Assembly: GCF_000802185.1 (NCBI RefSeq) | Contig: NZ_KN676113.1 | Coordinates: 2,766,856-2,830,855 of the forward strand | Direction of reading: 5' to 3' | Length of the DNA: 64,000 nt | Origin: Belnapia sp. F-4-1 | Lineage (GTDB): Bacteria; Pseudomonadota; Alphaproteobacteria; Acetobacterales; Acetobacteraceae | Part shown: positions 36,855-45,202 of the stretch, in pieces | Layout: the number at the start of each line of letters is the position of its first letter | How positions within the stretch are numbered: the first letter of the stretch is position 1 | Made by a program: the position numbers and the translations under genes | The notes under the pieces: model-generated | Databases searched by the model: none | What the model was told of the DNA's origin: nothing | The model's input: the letters and a program-made list of their open reading frames with translations, nothing else

Positions 36855-36919
36855 GGCGTTTCCTCCCGCGTCTTCGCCCCCTATCCTGCCTGGAACCACG
36901 GATGAGGGAAGGGGAGGGG

Positions 36920-37882
36920 ATGCGGATCACCCGGAGGACGGCGCTCGGCCTGATCGCCACGGCACCAGGCTTGGCTAAGGCCGAGGACTGGCCCGCCCGC
37001 CCCGTCCGCTTCGTCATCCCCTATCCGCCCGGCGGCCCGACCGACATTCTCGGCCGCGTCATCACCACCCGCCTGGCGCAGGACCTCCGCCAGCCCATGG
37101 TGGTCGAGAACCGCGCCGGCGCCTCCGGCGTCATCGGCTCCGAGGTGGTGGCCCGCGCTGCCCCGGACGGCGCCACCTTCCTGGTGAACGCCTCCATCCA
37201 CCTCATCATCCCGCACCTGAACCCGTCGATGCCCTTCGACGCGGTGGCCGACTTCACCCCCGTCACCAACATCGCCATGGTTCCGCTGGTCGCCGTGGTG
37301 AACCCCGCCCTGCCGGTGAAGACCATTCCTGAACTGATCGCCTACCTGAGGGCGAACCCCGGGAAGGTTTCCTACGCCTCCTCCGGCAACGGCTCCGCGC
37401 TCCACCTAGCTGGCGAGATGTTCAAGCTGATGACCGGGACGGAGATGGTCCACGTCCCCTATCGCGGCGCCGGGCCCGCCGTGCAGGACCTCATCGCCGG
37501 CAACATCCAGCTGATCTTCGACAGCATCCCGAGCAGCGCCGCCGCCGTCCGCTCCGGCCTGCTCCGCCCGCTGGCGGTGACGACCGCGAGCCGCGTCGCT
37601 GCCTACCCGGATTTGCCGACGGTCGCCGAGGCCGGCGTCCCCGGCTTCGAGATCGCCACCTGGTACGCCATCTGGGGTCCGCCCCGCCTGCCGCCCGCCA
37701 TCGCGCAGCGCCTGCAAGGTGCCGTCGCCACCGCCGTCCAGGCGTCCGAGGTCCGTGAGCGCCTGGCGACCCTCGGCGCCGACCCCGTGGCGGACAGCCC
37801 GGAGCATTTCGCCGAGTTCTGCCGCCGCGAATACGACCGCTGGGGCCGCCTGGTCCGCGAAGCGAATGTGAGGCTCGACTGA
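36920..37882 (+). CDS. Bug/TctC family tripartite tricarboxylate-type substrate-binding protein
   Basis: The 320-residue protein has an N-terminal twin-arginine-like signal (RITRRTALGLIATAPGLAKA) and the Bug family signature WPARPVRFVIPYPPGGPTDILGR near residues 25-47. ENRAGASGVIGSEVV and the PYRGAGPAVQDLIAGNIQL segment are also typical. It binds a carboxylate in the periplasm. No TctA/TctB membrane partners are present, as is common for Bug proteins, which are often orphaned. GGGAAGGGGAGGGG abuts the ATG at 36920, giving an unusually purine-rich leader. It is divergent from the CoA-transferase gene and joined to the next gene by TGATG. Confidence 0.88.
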   Translation: MRITRRTALGLIATAPGLAKAEDWPARPVRFVIPYPPGGPTDILGRVITTRLAQDLRQPMVVENRAGASGVIGSEVVARAAPDGATFLVNASIHLIIPHLNPSMPFDAVADFTPVTNIAMVPLVAVVNPALPVKTIPELIAYLRANPGKVSYASSGNGSALHLAGEMFKLMTGTEMVHVPYRGAGPAVQDLIAGNIQLIFDSIPSSAAAVRSGLLRPLAVTTASRVAAYPDLPTVAEAGVPGFEIATWYAIWGPPRLPPAIAQRLQGAVATAVQASEVRERLATLGADPVADSPEHFAEFCRREYDRWGRLVREANVRLD

Positions 37883-38886
37883 TGCGCGCCGTCCTCTGCG
37901 AATCCTGGCGCGAATTCGACGCCCTGGAATTGAAGGACATCCCCCCGCCGCCGATGCGCTCCGGCGGCGTCCGCATCCGCGTCGAGGCCGCCGGCGTCTC
38001 CTTCGCCACGCAGCTGGTCGTCGCCGGCAAGTACCAGCGGAAGCCCCCCTTGCCCTTCACCCCGGGCACCGAGATCGCCGGCACCGTGATCGAGAGCGCC
38101 CCCGACGTGCCCGACCCACTTCCCCCCGGCACCCGCGTCTTCGCCGTGCTTGACTGGGGCGGCATGGCCGAGGAGGCGGTGGCGGATGCCATCCACGTCG
38201 TCCCCATCCCCGACGGCCTCCCCTTGGAGCCCGCCGTCGCCATGCCGATCAGCTACCCGACCGCGGCCAGTGCCCTGCTCTGGCGCACCCGCCTCTCCCC
38301 CGGCCAATGGGTGCTGGTCCACGGCGCCGCCGCCGGCGTCGGCCTCGCCGGGGTGGAGGTCGCCCGGGCCTTGGGCGCCCGCGTCATCGCCCGCTGCGGC
38401 GGGGCGAAGCGCGGCATCCCGCTCGCCCGCGGCGCCGACCTCGTCCTCGACAGCGCCGCGCCCTTCCGCGACGCCGTCCGCGAGGCAACCGGCGGCACGG
38501 GCGTCGCCGCCGTGCTCGACACCCTCGGCGGCCCGGTCTTCGATGAGAGCCTCCGCTGCCTCGGCGACGGCGGCACGCTGGTCACCATCGGCTTCGCCGC
38601 CGGCGGCATCCCGCAGCTGCCGGTCAACCTCCTGCTGCTCAAGAACATCGCCGTCGCCGGCCTCAATTGGGGCACCTATGTCGGCTGGTCCCCCGGCGAC
38701 AACCGCCAGCTCCACGCCCCGCGCGCCCGTGCCCTCTGGGGCCAACTCGTCCAATGGTGGAGCGAGGGCGCCCTCCGCCCCGAGGTCCATGCTGGCTTTC
38801 CCCTCGCCCAGTTCCGCGAGGCCATGGCCGAGGTCAGCGGCCGCCGCGCCAGCGGCCGGGTGGTGCTGCGACCGCACGAGGCGTAG
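37882..38886 (+). CDS. zinc-free MDR family NADPH:quinone oxidoreductase
   Basis: This 334-residue protein has the N-terminal GroES-like domain (PFTPGTEIAGTVIES near residue 58) and a Rossmann domain with VLVHGAAAGVGLAGVEVARA (about 145-165). It lacks the zinc-ligand pattern of alcohol dehydrogenases. NLLLLKNIAVAGLNWGTYVG is typical of the QOR subfamily, which reduces quinones or enoyl compounds with NADPH. The start overlaps the upstream stop as TGATG, so it is coupled to the Bug-type gene and likely belongs to the same catabolic unit. Confidence 0.88.
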   Translation: MRAVLCESWREFDALELKDIPPPPMRSGGVRIRVEAAGVSFATQLVVAGKYQRKPPLPFTPGTEIAGTVIESAPDVPDPLPPGTRVFAVLDWGGMAEEAVADAIHVVPIPDGLPLEPAVAMPISYPTAASALLWRTRLSPGQWVLVHGAAAGVGLAGVEVARALGARVIARCGGAKRGIPLARGADLVLDSAAPFRDAVREATGGTGVAAVLDTLGGPVFDESLRCLGDGGTLVTIGFAAGGIPQLPVNLLLLKNIAVAGLNWGTYVGWSPGDNRQLHAPRARALWGQLVQWWSEGALRPEVHAGFPLAQFREAMAEVSGRRASGRVVLRPHEA

Positions 38887-38895
38887 CCTGCCCGG

Positions 38896-40335
38896 ATGAG
38901 CGAGACCAGCGCGCCGACCACCAAGCCCGACCCGCGCCTCACCGCCGCCATCGTCGCCAGCGCGCTCTTCATGCAGAACCTCGACAGCGCCGCGGTGACG
39001 ACGGCGCTGCCCTCCATGGCCGCCGATATGGGGGTGGAGCCCGCCCGCCTCGGCGTCGCCATCACCGCCTATCTCGTCTCGCTGACCGTCTTCATCCCCG
39101 TCTCCGGCTGGGTCGCCGACCGGTTCGGGGCGAAGCGCGTCTTCATGGCCGCCATCGCCGTCTTCACCGTCGCCTCCATCCTCTGCGGCCGCGCGACGGG
39201 CGTGCCGGAGATGATCGCCGCCCGCGTCTTCCAAGGCGTCGGCGGCGCGATGATGGTCCCCGTCGCCCGCCTCCTCCTGCTCCGCCAGGTCCGCAAGGAG
39301 GAGATGCTGAGCGCCATGACCTGGCTGACCATGCCCGCGATGATCGGCCCGATCAGCGGCCCGCCCCTGGGTGGCTTCCTGACCGACGCCTTCGGCTGGC
39401 AGTCGGTCTTCCTCATCAACGTCCCGATCGGCCTGCTCGGCCTCGCCCTCGTCGCCTGGAAGATCGAGGATGTCCCCCCCGGCGACCCCGGCCCGCCCGA
39501 CGTGGTGGGCCTCCTGCTGATCGGCCTTGCGCTCGCCCTCTTCATGTTCGGCCTCGAGACCATCGGCCGCCATGTGGTGACGGAGGGCATCCCCGAGGCC
39601 GCGCTGGTCCTTGGCCTGATGTTCGGCTGGGCCGCCATCCGCCATTGCCTCCGGGCGAAGCGCCCGGCCATCGACCTTTCCCTTCTCCGGATCCGCAGCT
39701 TCAGCCAGGGGGTGATCGTTGGCAGCCTGTTCCGCATCGGCGCCGGGGCGACGCCCTTCCTGGTGCCGATGCTGCTCCAGGTCGGCTTCGGCAAGACCGC
39801 CTCGGCGGCCGGCCTCGTCTCCTTCGCCACGGCCCTCGGCGCGCTGGCGATGAAGCCGCTGGCCCGGCCCATTCTCCGCCGCTTCGGCTTCCGCAGCGTG
39901 CTGATCGCCACCTCGGTGCTGTCCGCCGCCGGCATTGCGGTTGCCGCGCTCTTCACTCCGGCCTGGCCGCTCTCGGCGATCTTCCTGCTGCTGGCGGCAG
40001 GCGGGCTGTTCCGCAGCCTGCAGTTCACTGCGCTGAACACCATCTCCTTCGCCGACATCCCGGCCACCCGGCTCTCGGCGGCGACGAGCTTCTCCGGCAC
40101 GGTGCAGCAGCTGGCGCCCGCCCTCGGCGTCGTCCTGGCGACGACCAGCCTCGAGGTCAGCAAGTCGCTCAGCGGCCACCATCTGGCAGAAGTGCCGGAT
40201 TTCGCCGCGGCCTTTGTCGTCGCCGCGCTGGTGGTCCTCGCCTCCTGCCCCTTCTTCCTTCGCCTTGCCCCGGATGCCGGCGCCGAGGTCAGCGGGCACC
40301 GCCCGCTGGCTGCTCGGCGCGCGCCCGCCGAATAG
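38896..40335 (+). CDS. MFS drug/proton antiporter of DHA2 type (EmrB/QacA-like)
   Basis: The 479-residue protein has about 14 predicted membrane helices, as in the DHA2 family. Conserved motifs include LDSAAVTTALPSMAADMG in helix 1, the loop 2-3 motif GWVADRFGAKRVF and helix 5 motif C-like WLTMPAMIGPISGPPLGGFL. It should export a hydrophobic compound in exchange for protons. It lies nine bases downstream of the oxidoreductase gene on the same strand and could be co-transcribed. Its stop lies one base from the end of the convergent cupin gene. Confidence 0.87.
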   Translation: MSETSAPTTKPDPRLTAAIVASALFMQNLDSAAVTTALPSMAADMGVEPARLGVAITAYLVSLTVFIPVSGWVADRFGAKRVFMAAIAVFTVASILCGRATGVPEMIAARVFQGVGGAMMVPVARLLLLRQVRKEEMLSAMTWLTMPAMIGPISGPPLGGFLTDAFGWQSVFLINVPIGLLGLALVAWKIEDVPPGDPGPPDVVGLLLIGLALALFMFGLETIGRHVVTEGIPEAALVLGLMFGWAAIRHCLRAKRPAIDLSLLRIRSFSQGVIVGSLFRIGAGATPFLVPMLLQVGFGKTASAAGLVSFATALGALAMKPLARPILRRFGFRSVLIATSVLSAAGIAVAALFTPAWPLSAIFLLLAAGGLFRSLQFTALNTISFADIPATRLSAATSFSGTVQQLAPALGVVLATTSLEVSKSLSGHHLAEVPDFAAAFVVAALVVLASCPFFLRLAPDAGAEVSGHRPLAARRAPAE

Positions 40336-40336
40336 C

Positions 40337-40669
40337 TCAGTCCACGATGAAGAGCTTCGCCCCGGTGCGGGTGGAGGAGCGATGCGCCGCATCGCCGAAA
40401 TCGGAAACCTCGTAGCCCATGCCCGGGCGGAGGGTGAAGCGCCGCCCGTCCTTCAGCTCCGTCTCCAGCTCGCCCTCCAGCACGTAAAGCACATGCCCCC
40501 GGTCGCACCAGTGATCGGCGAGATAGCCCGGCGTGTACTCCACCTGCCGCACCCGCAGGTCGCCGATCTGGAAGGTCCGCCAGATCGCCTCGCCCGTTTC
40601 GCCCTTGTGGCGGGTTTCCGCCACGGCCGACCAGTCGGTGACGGTGAAGGGAAGGGCAGGGATCTTCAT
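40337..40669 (-). CDS. small cupin-fold protein (DHCW-motif type)
   Basis: This 110-residue single cupin has an ADHWCDRGHVLYVLEGELE core, which fits the group annotated as DHCW-motif cupin-fold proteins, and a second barrel segment FTLRPGMGYEVSDFGDAAH. The catalytic role is unknown. The ATG overlaps the RND permease stop as ATGA, so it is translated as the last gene of the efflux operon. Cupin proteins in such positions are not a standard part of RND systems. Confidence 0.82.
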   Translation of the reverse strand: MKIPALPFTVTDWSAVAETRHKGETGEAIWRTFQIGDLRVRQVEYTPGYLADHWCDRGHVLYVLEGELETELKDGRRFTLRPGMGYEVSDFGDAAHRSSTRTGAKLFIVD

Positions 40670-43600
40670 TCCGCGGGGGCCGCCGAGATGGGTGCCTGCC
40701 GCCGCTTGAAGGTCAGGCGGCGCGCCAGGCCATCGAAGCCGAGGTAGAGCACCGGTGTGACGAACAGGGTGAGGACCTGCGATACCGCGAGGCCGCCGAC
40801 CACCGCAAGCCCGAGCGGCTGCCGCAGCTCCGCCGCCGCGCCCCAGCCGGCCGCGATGGGCACCGCGCCCGCGCCGGCGGCCAGCGTCGTCATCAGGATC
40901 GGCCGGAACCGCAACAGGCAGGCCTCGCGCACTGCGGCGAAGGCCGGCGCCCCCGCCCGCTGCCGTTGCAGCGCGACATCGACGATCATGATGGCGTTCT
41001 TCTTGACCAGGCCTATCAGCAGCAGCACGCCGATCACCGCGATGACGGAGAGGTCGAGCCCGAAGGCATAGAGCGTCAGGAACGCCCCGAGCGCCGCCGC
41101 CGGCAGGCCGGAGAGGATGGTCAGCGGGTGGATCAGGCTTTCATAGAGCACGCCCAGCACCAGGTAGACGATGGCGATCGCCGCCAGCACCAAGGCGCCC
41201 TGGCCCGCCAGCGCCTCCTGGAAGACCTGCGCCGCGCCGCTGAAGCCGGTGACGATGGTGGGCGGCATCCCCACCTCCCGCTCCGCCGCGCGGATGGCGT
41301 TCACCGCCTCGCCCAGCGCCACCCCCGGCGGCGTGTTGAAGCCGATGACGACGGCCGGCAGCTGCCCCTGGTGGGAGACGTTCAGCGGCCCCGACTTCCG
41401 CTCGATGCTGGCCACGGCCGAGAGCGGCACCAGCCGTCCGGTGTTGGAGCGGATATAAAGCTTGGCGAGGCCCGTCTCGTCCCGCTGGTCCTCCGGCAGC
41501 GCCTCCAGGATCACCTGATAGGCATTGGCCTGCCCATAGAGCGTCGAGATTTGCCGCGTGCCGAAGGCCGAGAACAGCGCCTGCCGCACCGCATCGACCG
41601 AGACGCCGAGCGAGGTCGCGCGGTCCCTGTTCACGTTCACCTGCACCACCGGGCTGTCGATCTGGAGGTCGGTGTTCACGTCCTGCAGCTGCGGGATCTT
41701 CAGCAGCTGCTGCTCCATCCGCTGCGCCCAGTCATAGAGTTCCTCGAGCCGCAGCCCCTGGAGCGAGTAGAGGTATAGCGTCCGCGTTTGGCGCGAGCCG
41801 AAGTTGAGGTTCTGGATCGGCTGGACGAAGACGCGCAGCCCCGGGACCTGGCTGGTTTCCCGCCGGAGCTGCTGGATGACCTGGACGATGCCGGGCCGTT
41901 CGGCCGCCGGCTTCAGCTCGACGAACATCCGCCCCTGGTTGATCGAGATGGAGCCGCCCGCCGCGCCGATGTTGGAGACGACGTTGGCGACCGCCGGATT
42001 CTGCCGCAGCTGCCGCGAGAGCTGGCCCTGCATCTCCACCATCGCCGCATAGGACGCCCCCCGCGGCCCCTCGGTATTGATCGACAGGAGCCCGGTATCC
42101 TCGATCGGGAAGAAGCCCTTCGGGATGACCACGGCCATGTACCCCGCCGCCCCGAGCGAGGCGAAGAAGGCGATCCAGACGAGGAAGCGGAAGCGCAGCG
42201 CGAAGTCGAGCATCGCCGCATAGCCGCGCTCGATCGCGCTCAGGAAGCGTTCCAGCACCCGCTCCACCAGCCCCGGCTTGCTGTGCGCCGGCAGGCGGGA
42301 GGCCATCAGCGGCGTCAGCGTCAGCGAGACGATGCAGGAGGCGATGACCGCGAGCGAGACGGTGGCCGCGAAGGCGTTGAAGACGCGCCCCACCACGCCA
42401 CCCATCAGCAGGATCGGCAGGAAGACCGCGACCAGCGAGAGGGTGATCGAGAGCACGGTGAAACCGATCTCCCGCGAGCCCTTGATGGCGGCCGGGATGG
42501 GCGCCATCCCCTCCTCCATATGCCGCATGATGGCTTCCAGCACGACGATCGCGTCGTCCACCACGAGGCCGACGGCGATGGTCAGCCCCAGCAGCGTAAC
42601 GTTGTCGATGCCGTAGCCCATCACGTACATCAGCCCGAAGGCGACGCAGAGGCTGATCGGCACCGCGATGGTCGGGATCAGCGTCGCGCTCAGCTTGCGC
42701 AGGAAGATGAAGCAGACCAGCACCACCAGCCCGATGGCGATGGCGAGGCTCTCCTGCACGTCATGCACCGCAGCGCGAATGGAGAGCGAGCGGTCCAGCA
42801 TGACGTTGATCTTGGCCCCCGGCGGCAGCGCCGCCTCCAGCGCCGGCAGGCTGGCCTTCACCCCGTCCACCACGTCGACGGTGTTGGCATCCGGCTGGCG
42901 CAGCACGGCCAGCACCAGCGCCCGGTCGTCGTTCCGCCAGGCGGCGATGCGGTTGTTGGCGACCCCGTCCGCGACCGAGGCGATCTCGTTCAGCCGCACC
43001 GGCGAGTTCGGGCGGCCGGCGACGACGAGGTTGCCGAAGGCCGCCGCATCCTGCGGCTGGTCGTTGGCGCGGAGCGTCAGCTGCTGCCGCTCGCCGTTCA
43101 TCAGCCCGACCGGCGTCGCCGAGTTGGCCTGGGCGATGGCCTGCTGCATCGTGTCGAAGGCGAGGCCCATGGCCGCGATCCGGTCCGGGTCGAGCCGCAC
43201 CCGCACGGCATAGAGCTGCTCGCCATAGGTCTGCACCTGCGCCACGCCCGGCACGCGGGAGAGTGCCGGGCTGACGATCGTGCTGACGAGGTCGTTCAGG
43301 TAGTAGAGCGGCTTGTCGCCGCCCGAGACGGTCAGCAGCACCACCGGCGCGTCGGCTGGGTTCACCTTGCGGTAGTTCGGCGGCACCAGCATGTCGACGG
43401 GCAGCCGCCGCTGGGCGCGCGTGAGGGCCGCCTGCACATCCTGCGCCGCCGCATCGATATTCTTCGACAGCACGAATTGCACGGTGATCTGCGAGGTGTC
43501 CTGCCCGTTGATCGAGCTCATCGAATCGACGCCGGCGATGGTCGACAATTCGCGCTCGATCGGCAGCGCCACGCTGGTCGCCATCGTCTCCGGGCTGGCG

Positions 43601-43758
43601 CCGGGAAAATTGGCGAAGATGGTGATGACCGGAAAATCGACCCGCGGCACAGCGGCCACCGGCAGCCTCGTATAGGCGATGATGCCGGCGATGATGGCGG
43701 CCAGCGACAGCAGCCCGGTCATCACCGGGCGGCGGATGCAGAGTTCTGAGATGTTCAT
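40666..43758 (-). CDS. RND efflux permease, HAE1 family (MdtB/MdtC-like)
   Basis: The 1030-residue length is typical. The start MNISELCIRRPVMTGLLSLA is the MdtB/MdtC-style first helix. TM4 carries the proton-relay aspartates in GLVVDDAIVVLEAI, and duplicate pore-domain halves are visible (PRVDFPVITIFANFPGASPE near residue 40; GPRGASYAAMVEMQGQLSRQ in the second half). It works as an inner-membrane trimer that pumps drugs or metabolites with an adaptor and an outer-membrane channel. The adaptor gene is 21 bases upstream. No TolC-like gene is nearby, so an outer-membrane partner must come from elsewhere. Confidence 0.93.
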   Translation of the reverse strand: MNISELCIRRPVMTGLLSLAAIIAGIIAYTRLPVAAVPRVDFPVITIFANFPGASPETMATSVALPIERELSTIAGVDSMSSINGQDTSQITVQFVLSKNIDAAAQDVQAALTRAQRRLPVDMLVPPNYRKVNPADAPVVLLTVSGGDKPLYYLNDLVSTIVSPALSRVPGVAQVQTYGEQLYAVRVRLDPDRIAAMGLAFDTMQQAIAQANSATPVGLMNGERQQLTLRANDQPQDAAAFGNLVVAGRPNSPVRLNEIASVADGVANNRIAAWRNDDRALVLAVLRQPDANTVDVVDGVKASLPALEAALPPGAKINVMLDRSLSIRAAVHDVQESLAIAIGLVVLVCFIFLRKLSATLIPTIAVPISLCVAFGLMYVMGYGIDNVTLLGLTIAVGLVVDDAIVVLEAIMRHMEEGMAPIPAAIKGSREIGFTVLSITLSLVAVFLPILLMGGVVGRVFNAFAATVSLAVIASCIVSLTLTPLMASRLPAHSKPGLVERVLERFLSAIERGYAAMLDFALRFRFLVWIAFFASLGAAGYMAVVIPKGFFPIEDTGLLSINTEGPRGASYAAMVEMQGQLSRQLRQNPAVANVVSNIGAAGGSISINQGRMFVELKPAAERPGIVQVIQQLRRETSQVPGLRVFVQPIQNLNFGSRQTRTLYLYSLQGLRLEELYDWAQRMEQQLLKIPQLQDVNTDLQIDSPVVQVNVNRDRATSLGVSVDAVRQALFSAFGTRQISTLYGQANAYQVILEALPEDQRDETGLAKLYIRSNTGRLVPLSAVASIERKSGPLNVSHQGQLPAVVIGFNTPPGVALGEAVNAIRAAEREVGMPPTIVTGFSGAAQVFQEALAGQGALVLAAIAIVYLVLGVLYESLIHPLTILSGLPAAALGAFLTLYAFGLDLSVIAVIGVLLLIGLVKKNAIMIVDVALQRQRAGAPAFAAVREACLLRFRPILMTTLAAGAGAVPIAAGWGAAAELRQPLGLAVVGGLAVSQVLTLFVTPVLYLGFDGLARRLTFKRRQAPISAAPAE

Positions 43759-43779
43759 CCTGCCCGGTGCCCCTGCCGC

Positions 43780-44907
43780 CTATCGGACGCTCGAGACGCG
43801 CTGCGGTGCCGCATTGCGCTCCATCGCCCGCGTGCCCTCGGTGACGCGCTGCGCCCCGTCCACGATCACCCGCTCGCCCGGCTGCAGCTCGCCGGTGACG
43901 ACGGCACGCTCGCCCGCCACCCGCACCAGCACCACCTCCCGCCGCCGCGCCGTGTTGTCGGGCGCGAGGACGAAGACGAAGCGCCCGTTCTGCCCGGTCT
44001 GCACCGCCGGCCCCGCCACGGTGATGGCATCCGGCTCGACCCTTGGTGCGATCCGCACCTGCACGTACTGCCCCGGCCAGAGCCGGAACCCGGCATTGTC
44101 GAAGCGTGCCTTCAGCAGGATCGTCCCGGTCGTCGTATCGACCGCGCTGTCGACGAAGACCAGCCGGCCCTCGGCCGGCGCCGCCGTATCCCCCTCCGTC
44201 CGCACCGCGACGCGCGGCGGCTCGCGCAGCATCGCCGCCTGCACCTCCGGCAGCCAGCGCTCGGGGATGGCGAATTGCACCAGGATCGGGTCCACCTGGG
44301 TCAGCGTGGTGATGGCGGTGTTCTCCGCCTGGCGGACGAAATTGCCGGCGCGCAGCGGGATGGCGCCGAGCCTGCCGTCCATCTCCGCGACGATCGTCGC
44401 ATATTCGATGCTGAGCCGCGTCTGCTGGATCAGCGCCTCGGTCGCCCTGGCCGTGGCGGCGGCGGCCAGCGCATCGGCCTGGGCCTGCTCGAAGCGCTGC
44501 TGCGAGGCGAAGCTTTCGCCGCGCAGCGACTGGTAGCGCCTGGCATCGGCCTGGGTGCGGGCCTCCTGCGCCCGGTTACTGGCGAGCTGCGCCTCCTGCT
44601 GCGCCAGGATCGCCTGGTTGAGCCGCGAGTCGAGGGTGAAGAGCGGCTGGCCGCGCCGCACCATCTGCCCTTCGGTCACATGCACCCGCTCGATCTGCCC
44701 ATCGACCCGGGTGCGGATGGTGACGACCGATTCCGAGGCGACGATGCCGTTCGCCAGGATCTCCACCGGCACCGGCCCGACCTGCACCGGGTCAGTCGTG
44801 ACGGGAACGCTGCCGCCCTGCTGGGCCCGGGCAACCCCCGCCGGCAGCAGGGCCAGCAGGGCCATGAAGGCGAAACGCTGCAGGCACGGCAGGAGGCGTC
44901 GCGTCAT
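43780..44907 (-). CDS. RND efflux periplasmic adaptor (membrane fusion protein)
   Basis: The 375-residue protein has a signal peptide (FMALLALLPAGVARAQQG). The lipoyl half-motif (ILANGIVASESVVTIRTRVD and VTEGQMVRRGQPLFTLD) and a central coiled-coil hairpin follow (about residues 95-160, ILAQQEAQLASNRAQEARTQ). Beta-barrel and membrane-proximal domains end in QPGERVIVDGAQRV. It bridges the RND permease to an outer-membrane channel. The start at 44907 has GGGAGAA upstream, and the in-frame extension further upstream lacks signal character. A perfect inverted repeat lies 56 bases before the ATG. Operon order is adaptor, permease, cupin. Confidence 0.9.
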   Translation of the reverse strand: MTRRLLPCLQRFAFMALLALLPAGVARAQQGGSVPVTTDPVQVGPVPVEILANGIVASESVVTIRTRVDGQIERVHVTEGQMVRRGQPLFTLDSRLNQAILAQQEAQLASNRAQEARTQADARRYQSLRGESFASQQRFEQAQADALAAAATARATEALIQQTRLSIEYATIVAEMDGRLGAIPLRAGNFVRQAENTAITTLTQVDPILVQFAIPERWLPEVQAAMLREPPRVAVRTEGDTAAPAEGRLVFVDSAVDTTTGTILLKARFDNAGFRLWPGQYVQVRIAPRVEPDAITVAGPAVQTGQNGRFVFVLAPDNTARRREVVLVRVAGERAVVTGELQPGERVIVDGAQRVTEGTRAMERNAAPQRVSSVR

Positions 44908-44962
44908 CCGTCTCGGTTCTCCCTGGGCCGCGAGCGCGGCCGGCAGCCGACCAGCAGGGCAG

Positions 44963-44985
44963 TACGGCGTCTCATATACGCCGTA
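44963..44985. promoter_or_regulatory. perfect inverted repeat upstream of the RND efflux operon, operator candidate
   Basis: TACGGCGT (44963-44970) and ACGCCGTA (44978-44985) are exact reverse complements separated by CTCATAT. The repeat ends 56 bases before the adaptor start. On the minus strand the spacer gives TATATG-like sequence that could be a -10 element. TetR, MarR or MerR-type regulators of efflux genes bind such sites. No such regulator is next to it, so a distant one would be needed. The rest of the 295-base gap to the alpha-2-macroglobulin gene shows nothing I can name. Confidence 0.6.
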
Positions 44986-45202
44986 TCGCCTCCGCTCCCA
45001 CGAAATCCTGCCGGAAAATGGATGACGGGTCCTGGAACGAAATGCGGCGCTACCGATCAATTATTGCTTTAGAAACGACCATGCCGTGGTGCGGGGAGGG
45101 CCACAACGCGTCATGGCGCCATTCTTCATGCACAGTTTCATCCCCCCAATGGCGGGGCCGTGCCATGCTGCGCGCCGCTTCGCGTTACCGGGATGATCAT
45201 GC

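Noticed and set aside
37603-40392. Long open frame on the minus strand opposite the oxidoreductase and MFS genes
   Set aside because: Low-complexity Gly/Asp/Glu/Arg-rich product typical of antisense frames. The plus-strand genes have clear families.
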